26,385 nucleotides of DNA from CAYOLL01 sp964404765 [NCBI: uncultured Gemmatimonadota bacterium]. GTDB taxonomy: Bacteria; 4572-55. Positions 16,029-22,018 of the stretch are shown here, piece by piece. The notes under the pieces were generated by a model. That model did not search any database, had not been told where the DNA came from, and saw nothing but the letters and a program-made list of their open reading frames with translations. Where the stretch lies: the NCBI GenBank assembly GCA_964404765.1, contig CAYOLL010000078.1, positions 1 to 26,385 on the forward strand. The letters run 5' to 3'. The translations under genes and the position numbers were made by a program. Position 1 is the stretch's first letter. Each line of letters opens with the position of its first letter.

Positions 16029-16558
16029 TTTTTAACCTCGTTGAGATTGGGGTTTTGACCGGTAAAAGGATCGACTAAGTTGCGGGTTTTGTCCTCCGTC
16101 GGTTTGTGCATTTCCAAGGTAGCGCGCATTTCCAAGGGTCCAATTTTTTGGATAAAGACAACCCGATCCTCCAGAATCGCCTCTACTGCTACACCGCGAA
16201 CTTTGTCGCCGACCGACACGAATTCACCCGGACCTCCGTTAGCGGAAATCAGAGCCTGCCGTCGGTTACTGTTGCCGATAATCCCTTCTAATTTGACCGG
16301 GTCTATGTCACAGTAATCCGCTATTGTCGTATTCTGCGCGGTTTCAGCGGGCGGCGCGAGCACCGCATTTGGATCGAAATCAAACGGGTTGCGGAGCCGC
16401 TTAAAATCTGTGGTACTTTTTTGAGCAATGGCTTTTTTAATTTGCGCAAGCCGTTCGCTGATATACTCATCGTCGTCACTTGTGGCCGGAGCTTCCTCCG
16501 TAAATCCAGTCACGGCGAAGCCGATCAACATAAACACGAAAGCATAAATGCGTAACAT
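16025..16558 (-). CDS. Exported hypothetical protein with PilP/GspC-like domain
   Basis: A 177-residue protein with a signal peptide (MLRIYAFVFMLIGFAVTGFTEE) and a charged helical stretch. Then comes RNPFDFDPN and a small beta domain at about 85-150 (VKLEGIIGNSNRRQALIS, VSVGDKVRGVAVEAILEDRVVF). That pattern (L-x-G-I, then a G-D-x-V-x-G turn and a V-x-x-I-x-x-D-x-V strand) resembles PilP and GspC HR-type domains of type IV pilus and type II secretion systems. No other pilus genes are in the window, so the link is structural rather than contextual. A near-perfect AAAGGAGGT ribosome site precedes ATG 16558. It is the first gene of the operon with the M48 protease and aldehyde dehydrogenase. Confidence 0.6.
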   Translation of the reverse strand: MLRIYAFVFMLIGFAVTGFTEEAPATSDDDEYISERLAQIKKAIAQKSTTDFKRLRNPFDFDPNAVLAPPAETAQNTTIADYCDIDPVKLEGIIGNSNRRQALISANGGPGEFVSVGDKVRGVAVEAILEDRVVFIQKIGPLEMRATLEMHKPTEDKTRNLVDPFTGQNPNLNEVKK

Positions 16559-16574
16559 ACGAACCTCCTTTGGG
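16558..16574 (-). promoter_or_regulatory. Near-consensus Shine-Dalgarno
   Basis: On the minus strand AAAGGAGGTTCGT leads directly into ATG 16558. AAGGAGGT is the full anti-16S complement. This decides the start of the PilP-like gene and suggests high translation of the operon. Confidence 0.75.
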
Positions 16575-16616
16575 TTGCAGAAAATAAAAACTTAAAGGCG
16601 CTTGCAAATATATTGG

Positions 16617-17723
16617 CTATTTTACTACGAAGATTATGTCTGTCAATGCTGTGAAAGTCCCGGATTTTCCTTTGTAAGTAAACTCAACTTTCAAGTCAGC
16701 AAGTTTTTTGTTTTTGAAATTATCCAAGTAGGATAGGATAGTCGGTTTCAAAAGGTCAAGATTTCTTTTCAGTTTCCATGAACTATTAAAATCGTCTGTG
16801 TCAACCAACACAAGGAACAAACGGTTCTCCGAACCGAAACGCATCTCGCCTTGATTTTCATAAAACCACTTCGCAAGAATTTTAGGATTGTCCTGAACCA
16901 CTTTTAGGATTTGAAGTTTATCGTCTTTCAATGTTTTCAAGACTCCATTACAGAAATCATCATTCTTGTCTTTCATCTTTTCTGTAATCTCGTAAATTAT
17001 ATCACTGTCACTTGCTTCTTTATCAAAAGCAATTCCCGCCTCTTTCGCTTTGCTCTTTAAGTGAGTTAGCTCAACTGGCAAACTTTTTTCTTTGCGTTTG
17101 AACTTGATATATTCAGCAGGCAGATAAGTTACTTTCAAATCAAATGGAACATTGCCAATGAAAAAGTCAACGCTTTTAATTTGTCCGACTGTTGGCAGAA
17201 CAGAAGAATGTGATTTAAAAATGTGTTCAATCAAAATACTGCTCCAGTGATTATACCAACTGTTTAAAACATAACCTTGAACAGCAATATTTATTTCTGT
17301 TGCAAATTTTGAAATCAATGTTTCATAAGATTGATGAACCTTTACATAGCGGCTCACCAAATATTTGTCCAATGAGTTTTGATAGTCGCCTCCCCAATCA
17401 AAGTTTTTGAGTTTGTAGAGTTCAGAAACTAATTTTTCTGTATTAAGTGCTGCAAGCACTTCTTTGTTTTTTCCACGGATGTAATCATCCAAAAGCGAAG
17501 TGTATTTCGCAACATCTTTTGAAAAGAAATTGAACAATTCAACGAACTGTTTTCCTAAACCTGTTTCTGTGAGAGTGATTTTATTCGTCTGAGTAAAATC
17601 TTCAACCAATTCCTTACGGATGATTGATTTTGTTTTCAGCCAAAGTAATCCAGTTGCATCGGAACTGAACTCGTCTAACTTTTCGCTCTTGTGTAGGTTT
17701 TCCCAGTAATTAAAATCTTTCAT
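16617..17723 (-). CDS. Type II restriction endonuclease (PD-(D/E)XK)
   Basis: The 368-residue product lies immediately downstream of, and overlaps by 14 bases, a DNA adenine methyltransferase; that context is the main reason for the call. SVDFFIGNVPFDLKVTYLP (about residues 183-201) has the D-(x)n-D-x-K layout of a PD-(D/E)XK nuclease core. The rest is mixed helical, Lys- and Asn-rich and cytosolic, with no membrane segment. AAGGA lies 9 bases before ATG 17723, inside the methyltransferase gene. Base use is visibly AT-rich against both flanks, as expected for an acquired restriction-modification cassette. The recognition site cannot be predicted. No frameshift is seen, so it may be active. 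Confidence 0.72.
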   Translation of the reverse strand: MKDFNYWENLHKSEKLDEFSSDATGLLWLKTKSIIRKELVEDFTQTNKITLTETGLGKQFVELFNFFSKDVAKYTSLLDDYIRGKNKEVLAALNTEKLVSELYKLKNFDWGGDYQNSLDKYLVSRYVKVHQSYETLISKFATEINIAVQGYVLNSWYNHWSSILIEHIFKSHSSVLPTVGQIKSVDFFIGNVPFDLKVTYLPAEYIKFKRKEKSLPVELTHLKSKAKEAGIAFDKEASDSDIIYEITEKMKDKNDDFCNGVLKTLKDDKLQILKVVQDNPKILAKWFYENQGEMRFGSENRLFLVLVDTDDFNSSWKLKRNLDLLKPTILSYLDNFKNKKLADLKVEFTYKGKSGTFTALTDIIFVVK

Positions 17724-18819
17724 TTACTAAATGTCCTTGTTGGTTTGCGGATAAAAAATGTTTTTGCTTTGGCTTGCAAACGAAAAGTATTTCCTGACTT
17801 CCTGCAACACTTCCTTTTCCTCCTCTGCCGTTGTGATATGTTTTTGTTTCAATTTTTACTTGCCTATATTTTGAAAGTAACTTTTCAAAATCTTCAACAC
17901 TCGGATAACTACGATTGTTGTAGCTGATTAACCAACAAGGAATTTCTTCTGCGAACTCAAAAAGTTTTTCAAACGAAGCAATTACATCACGCTTTTTATC
18001 AAAGCCGCTGAACCGTTGCGGTTCGTAGCGTTTGATTCCGTTTATGAATTGTTTGTCTTGCCAATACTCTGTAAAAGTTTCAAGCAAGTGATAAAAACTT
18101 TGATAGTCCGCATGACTGTCGCAATACGGTGGGTCAAAATATGCTAAGTCAATGTTGCCAAGTGTTGGCAGTAACTCCAAAATATTTTTATTGTAGCTGC
18201 GGTTCTCTTGTTTGTTGTAAAAAACAGCAGCATTGTATTTTGGCAGAAGGTCTTCAAAAATTTCTTTCAATGGTCGTACTAAGCATCTGTTCCTCCTGAT
18301 TCTTTCGGGGTCGCTGGCATAACGCAACGCTTGTGTATGTCCAAAATGTCCCATCGTAACTTTCCTTGTCATACTGCGGTTGATAACTGTGTATGCAAGT
18401 GCTTGTTTGTATAAGTTGCTTAACATTGGAATGTTAGCTCTGAAGTTATCCAAAAATGATGCTTCCGATTTGTCAAAAAAAACATTTGTGAAAGTGTTCT
18501 CCATAAGTTGAAAATCACTTTTGTTTTTTGCTGGCTGCAAAAGCAAAGCGATGTCTTCCGTTGTCAGCTTGCTTCCGCTGTTCTCAATCAGTGCTAAACC
18601 AATTTGGTTATTGAAATTTAGAAAGTCGTTGGTACTGGTTTTGAAACCTAACTGCTTGAAAAGAAAAGCTACCGATTGTGAACCAGCAAAAGCGTCAATC
18701 GCAGTTGTTACATTGTCAGGGATGAATTGTTTTATCCAAGCCAGATGGGAGTGTTTTGCCCCCAAATACTGCGGCTCAGGAAATTGGTAATCAAAATGTA
18801 TATATTCTTCAAATAGCAT
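17710..18819 (-). CDS. D12-class N6-adenine DNA methyltransferase
   Basis: A 369-residue Dam-like (type II alpha) modification enzyme that transfers a methyl group from S-adenosylmethionine to adenine N6. Near the N-terminus is YLGAKHSHLAWIKQFIP and AIDAFAGSQSVAF (SAM-binding motif I, with Gln where Gly is usual). The catalytic motif IV DLAYFDPPYCD lies at about 222-232. The target-recognition region lies between, with MTRKVTMGHFGHTQAL. Its partner nuclease follows with overlapping codons, giving M-then-R order so the host is protected first. The ribosome site before ATG 18819 is weak. It shares the AT-rich base use of the nuclease. Confidence 0.9.
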   Translation of the reverse strand: MLFEEYIHFDYQFPEPQYLGAKHSHLAWIKQFIPDNVTTAIDAFAGSQSVAFLFKQLGFKTSTNDFLNFNNQIGLALIENSGSKLTTEDIALLLQPAKNKSDFQLMENTFTNVFFDKSEASFLDNFRANIPMLSNLYKQALAYTVINRSMTRKVTMGHFGHTQALRYASDPERIRRNRCLVRPLKEIFEDLLPKYNAAVFYNKQENRSYNKNILELLPTLGNIDLAYFDPPYCDSHADYQSFYHLLETFTEYWQDKQFINGIKRYEPQRFSGFDKKRDVIASFEKLFEFAEEIPCWLISYNNRSYPSVEDFEKLLSKYRQVKIETKTYHNGRGGKGSVAGSQEILFVCKPKQKHFLSANQQGHLVNERF

Positions 18820-18905
18820 TTGAGCTTTGCTGGTTTGCGATTTAACAAATAAAGCTTAGAGCGAGCGACTATATGCGCCGTCAAACTGACGCAAGTTTGA
18901 GATTG
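18820..18905. other. Boundary region of the restriction-modification cassette
   Basis: Eighty-six bases between the methyltransferase start and the M48 copy B stop. They include an imperfect hairpin CAAACT-GACGCA-AGTTTG just past the protease stop (about 18884-18901), a weak candidate terminator with no T run. No exact direct repeat is shared with the other cassette edge (16559-16616), so the mode of insertion is not visible. Confidence 0.35.
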
Positions 18906-19721
18906 TTAACGCGATTGTTGCTGTTGATAATACGGCATCGCTTCCGGAATAAGCTTTTTCAAATTTTTAACCCGCGTCTCGTCCGAAGGATGGGTGCTCA
19001 TAAATTCCGGCGGTTTTGGCCCGCCTTCCTTACCCATGCGCTGCCAAAAAGTTACAGCTTCATTAGGATCATAACCGGCCATAGCCATAAAAATCAGACC
19101 CAGATGGTCGGCCTCCGACTCATGCTTGCGGCTAAAGGGCAGCAACACGCCGACCGTCGCGCCGGCGCCATAGGCGGTCATCAATAGCTTCTGAGTTTCT
19201 TCCGATTCCTTTTTGGTCAACTGCGACAACACGAGTTGGCCGAACGAGGCCATGTAGCCCTGACTCATCCGCTCGTTGCCGTGTTTGGCGATGGCGTGGG
19301 CGATTTCGTGACCCATCACAACGGCCAGACCCTTGTCGTCTTTGGCAATCGGCAAAATGCCGGTGTAGACCACAACTTTGCCGCCCGGCATGCACCAGGC
19401 ATTGACTTGCGGGTCGTCCACCAGGTTAAATTCCCAGCGATAGTTTTTAAGCTCGCCGGATTGGTTTTTTTGTCGAAAGTATTGCTCAACCGCCCGCTGA
19501 ATATTCAGCCCCACCCGCTTGACCATATCGGCCTGATGCTGGTTGGAACTGAGTTGGTGCTGCTGCAAAAACTCGTTATACTGCTGCAAACTCATGGAGT
19601 TGATCATCGAATCCGGCAAAAAAGCCATCTGGCTGCGCCCGCTGATCGGGACGGTCGAGCAGGAAACCGCTGCGCTTAAAGCCAGTAATACAAGCAATAT
19701 TTCGAATGATTTTTTCGTCAT
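18906..19721 (-). CDS. M48-family metalloprotease lipoprotein, copy B
   Basis: A 271-residue paralogue of the protease at 15117-16028. The signal peptide ends AAVSC (C21), a plausible lipobox. The zinc site is HEIAH (H138, E139, H142) with E203 in HESEADHLG. Flanking blocks YRWEFNLVDDPQVNAWCMPGGKVVVYTG, GVLLPFSRK and MSTHPSDETRVKNLKKLIPEAMPYY match copy A closely. Expected to sit on the periplasmic side and degrade or assist misfolded envelope proteins, like BepA or LoiP but without the TPR tail of BepA. AAAGGTGG precedes ATG. The cassette now between the two proteases may have split an older gene cluster. Confidence 0.92.
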   Translation of the reverse strand: MTKKSFEILLVLLALSAAVSCSTVPISGRSQMAFLPDSMINSMSLQQYNEFLQQHQLSSNQHQADMVKRVGLNIQRAVEQYFRQKNQSGELKNYRWEFNLVDDPQVNAWCMPGGKVVVYTGILPIAKDDKGLAVVMGHEIAHAIAKHGNERMSQGYMASFGQLVLSQLTKKESEETQKLLMTAYGAGATVGVLLPFSRKHESEADHLGLIFMAMAGYDPNEAVTFWQRMGKEGGPKPPEFMSTHPSDETRVKNLKKLIPEAMPYYQQQQSR

Positions 19722-19826
19722 GTGCCCACCTTTCTTTAAGAAGTTAAGTTATTATCAGCTCACTTCATAATAATACGATTAATTTGCGTATTTGGTAATA
19801 AAAATTTTCATAGGCGCCCACTTTTG

Positions 19827-19908
19827 TTGACCAAATTAGGTGAGGTTGGCGTCTTTTCCCATGCGACCGGAGTAGCGCTAACTTTTCCCATTGCCGCATT
19901 GACCAAAT
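19827..19908. repeat. Spaced direct repeats upstream of nnr
   Basis: TTGACCAAAT occurs at 19827-19836 and 19899-19908; CTTTTCCCAT at 19853-19862 and 19882-19891. They lie in the 257-base divergent gap between the M48 protease and nnr and could be protein-binding sites or a decayed duplication. The two word pairs nest symmetrically. An AT-rich AATTTAAATTTAAATTT follows at 19914-19930, near where an nnr promoter would lie. Confidence 0.35.
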
Positions 19909-19978
19909 CATGCTAATTTAAATTTAAATTTATCGCTTAATAACGCGCGTCACCTTCATCTCAAACAAAGGGATTATT

Positions 19979-21556
19979 ATGTATGTTGTAACTGCCGCGG
20001 AAATGCAGGCGATTGATAAAGCAACAATAGAACGCATCGGTCTGCCTGGTGTCGTGCTGATGGAAAATGCCGGGCGTGGCGTCGTCCAAGCCATTGCCGA
20101 TCTGGCTGAAAATGATGACACCGCCTTAAATAATTTGAATGTGGCGGTCATTTGTGGCAAAGGCAATAACGGCGGTGATGGCTTTGTGGTTGCCCGTTAT
20201 TTGTTGAATGCCGGCGCAGCGGTTCGCGTTTATCTGCTCGGCAAAGTCGACGACGTGAAAGGAGACGCCCGCATTCATCTGCAAATCTTGCAAAAAATAG
20301 AGGCCGATTTCCGGGAAATTGCGACGGAAAATGCGCTGGCAGATGTACAGTTGAAAGACGCCGATGTGATTGTAGATGCTATTTTTGGCACAGGCTTTCG
20401 CGGTGCGCCGCACGGATTAGCGGCGCTGATGATTGAGCGGATTAACGCTTGTTGTGACACTGTATATATTGTCAGCGTAGATGCGCCTTCCGGTGTTGAT
20501 ATGAGTACGGCCCAGGCTGATGGCCCGGCTGTCCGGGCCGATCTGACGGTGACCATGGCTTTGCCGAAAGTTGGCCATTTGTTCGAACCCGGCCGTTCTT
20601 ATACCGGTCAGCTCAGGGTTGTCGATATCGGGGTGCCGCCGCGGGTGATCGAAGAAGCCAATCTGTCGCTGGAATGGTTGGATGCGGAAGAAATCCGCCT
20701 GCTGTTTCCACCGCGAAAATTCAACAGCCACAAAGGAGATTTTGGCAAAGTGGCCATTATTGCCGGTTCAAACGGCATGACCGGCGCAGCCGCGCTGACC
20801 TGTTTGGCGGCGATGCGGATTGGCGCCGGTCTGGTCAAACTGGGCATCCCCAAAAGCCTGAATTCGATTGTCGCCGCCAAGCTGACCGAGGTCATGACCA
20901 TTCCCATGTCCGAAACATCCGTGGGTTCCCTGTGCATGCTGGATGAAAAAGAGATCGGCATGTTGACCCAATGGGCCGATGTCATGGCCATCGGTCCCGG
21001 CTTATCTCGCCATCCGGAAACGGTGGAACTGGTCTGGCGTGAGGCACAAAGCAGCACAATTCCATTAGTCGTCGATGCCGACGGCCTGAATGCGCTGGCC
21101 GAAAAGCCGTCTATTTTGACCAAAGCGGCAGCGATCCGGCCGGTTATTATTACACCCCATCCGGGTGAAATGGCGCGGTTGCTGAAGATTCAACTCGAAT
21201 CTATTCGACAGGACCCGATCGGAGTTGCCCGGCAAGCTGCGCGTCACTTTAACTGTACGGTCGTGCTTAAAACCGCACCCGCTTTGATTGCCGCGCCGGA
21301 TGGTCACATTTGGATTAATAGCAGCGGCAATCCCGGATTGGCAACCGGCGGCAGCGGCGATGTGCTTACCGGCATGATTGCCGGCCTGTTAGGTCAGGGC
21401 TTTTCGCCGGTTAATGCCGCCCGGGCCGCAGTGTTTTTACATGGCCTGGCCGCCGATCTTTACACGGCAGAAAACAGCGAATACGGTTTAATTGCCGGTG
21501 ACATCGTGGAGTGGATTCCGCGAGCGATTCGTCAGTTGCAGAATCTGGCGGAATAA
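19979..21556 (+). CDS. nnr: Bifunctional NAD(P)H-hydrate epimerase / ADP-dependent dehydratase
   Basis: Repairs hydrated NADH and NADPH: the N-terminal YjeF half interconverts R and S forms, and the C-terminal ribokinase-like half removes water at the cost of ADP. The 525-residue length is normal for the fused form. The N-domain (1-220) shows MENAGRG, CGKGNNGGDGFVVAR and VDAPSGVD; the C-domain shows HKGDFGKVAIIAGS, GPGLS, VDADGLNAL, TPHPGEMARL and GNPGLATGGSGDVLTG with D461 as the likely catalytic residue. AAAGGGA lies upstream of ATG 19979. A strong hairpin follows the stop, so it is probably a single-gene unit. It is often next to acpS or tsaE in other genomes, but not here. Confidence 0.96.
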   Translation: MYVVTAAEMQAIDKATIERIGLPGVVLMENAGRGVVQAIADLAENDDTALNNLNVAVICGKGNNGGDGFVVARYLLNAGAAVRVYLLGKVDDVKGDARIHLQILQKIEADFREIATENALADVQLKDADVIVDAIFGTGFRGAPHGLAALMIERINACCDTVYIVSVDAPSGVDMSTAQADGPAVRADLTVTMALPKVGHLFEPGRSYTGQLRVVDIGVPPRVIEEANLSLEWLDAEEIRLLFPPRKFNSHKGDFGKVAIIAGSNGMTGAAALTCLAAMRIGAGLVKLGIPKSLNSIVAAKLTEVMTIPMSETSVGSLCMLDEKEIGMLTQWADVMAIGPGLSRHPETVELVWREAQSSTIPLVVDADGLNALAEKPSILTKAAAIRPVIITPHPGEMARLLKIQLESIRQDPIGVARQAARHFNCTVVLKTAPALIAAPDGHIWINSSGNPGLATGGSGDVLTGMIAGLLGQGFSPVNAARAAVFLHGLAADLYTAENSEYGLIAGDIVEWIPRAIRQLQNLAE

Positions 21557-21582
21557 AAAAGCAGATTAAGTCGTCCGGTTTC

Positions 21583-21616
21583 ACAAGCCGTTCCATTTTG
21601 ATTCGGAACGGCTTGT
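21583..21616 (+). terminator. Strong hairpin after nnr
   Basis: A perfect 12-base stem, ACAAGCCGTTCC (21583-21594) with GGAACGGCTTGT (21605-21616), and a 10-base loop, 27 bases past the nnr stop. Only a short T-rich tail (TGTTCG) follows, so it may be a weak intrinsic terminator or an mRNA-end stabiliser. Confidence 0.6.
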
Positions 21617-21908
21617 TCGCAGATCTACCGGTTAAATGCCCCAAAAGTGTTGGTAATTCAGTAACGCGAGTTGCCTAATTCGCGCGGTATCAGACGCGCG
21701 CCGTCTAAAATATCAGGCTTATGCCAAAAAATGGTTGCCGCCCGTCCGTTTAGACCATAACATAAGGATACCTGGAATTTAGTATTTTTTTGGCGAATAG
21801 TGCCCGTCGGCATAAATTCGTCGGAAGTTCAACAGCCGGTCGGCGGCGTCATTCTGAAAGAATATTTTTCCGGCGATAGCCCAGAGCTGATTTGAAAAAA
21901 AGATTTCT

Positions 21909-21959
21909 ACGGAATGGCACCCGATTCCGTTAATATAACACCCGACAAACTTCTGTCGG
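21909..21959 (+). promoter_or_regulatory. Two tandem hairpins in kinase 5' region
   Basis: First stem ACGGAAT (21909-21915) with ATTCCGT (21924-21930), 8-base loop. Second stem CCGACA (21942-21947) with TGTCGG (21954-21959), 6-base loop. They lie 56-106 bases before the kinase ATG and may be RNA structure or a regulator's operators. No known riboswitch class was recognised. Confidence 0.35.
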
Positions 21960-21991
21960 ACGGCACTAGACTATAACTCAGGATCGCTGGA

Positions 21992-22018
21992 ATGACAAAG
22001 AAGCGAATCTTAAGATGA
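21992..22018 (+). CDS. Possible 8-residue leader peptide (MTKKRILR)
   Basis: ATG 21992 opens eight codons ending in TGA at 22016-22018, which overlaps the kinase start as ATGA. AGGA at 21980-21983 lies 8 bases upstream, a better ribosome site than the kinase itself has. It may couple translation of the kinase to this leader. So short a frame can arise by chance. Confidence 0.3.
   Translation: MTKKRILR

Larger units (their letters stand above)
21557..22014. other. Intergenic region, nnr to histidine kinase
   Basis: No gene over about 10 codons. It contains the nnr hairpin, several GTCGG/CCGAC-rich words (21814-21860), and two hairpins close to the kinase. A short leader frame at 21992 overlaps the kinase start. 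The kinase promoter is probably in 21740-21900, but I cannot point to boxes. Confidence 0.5.
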
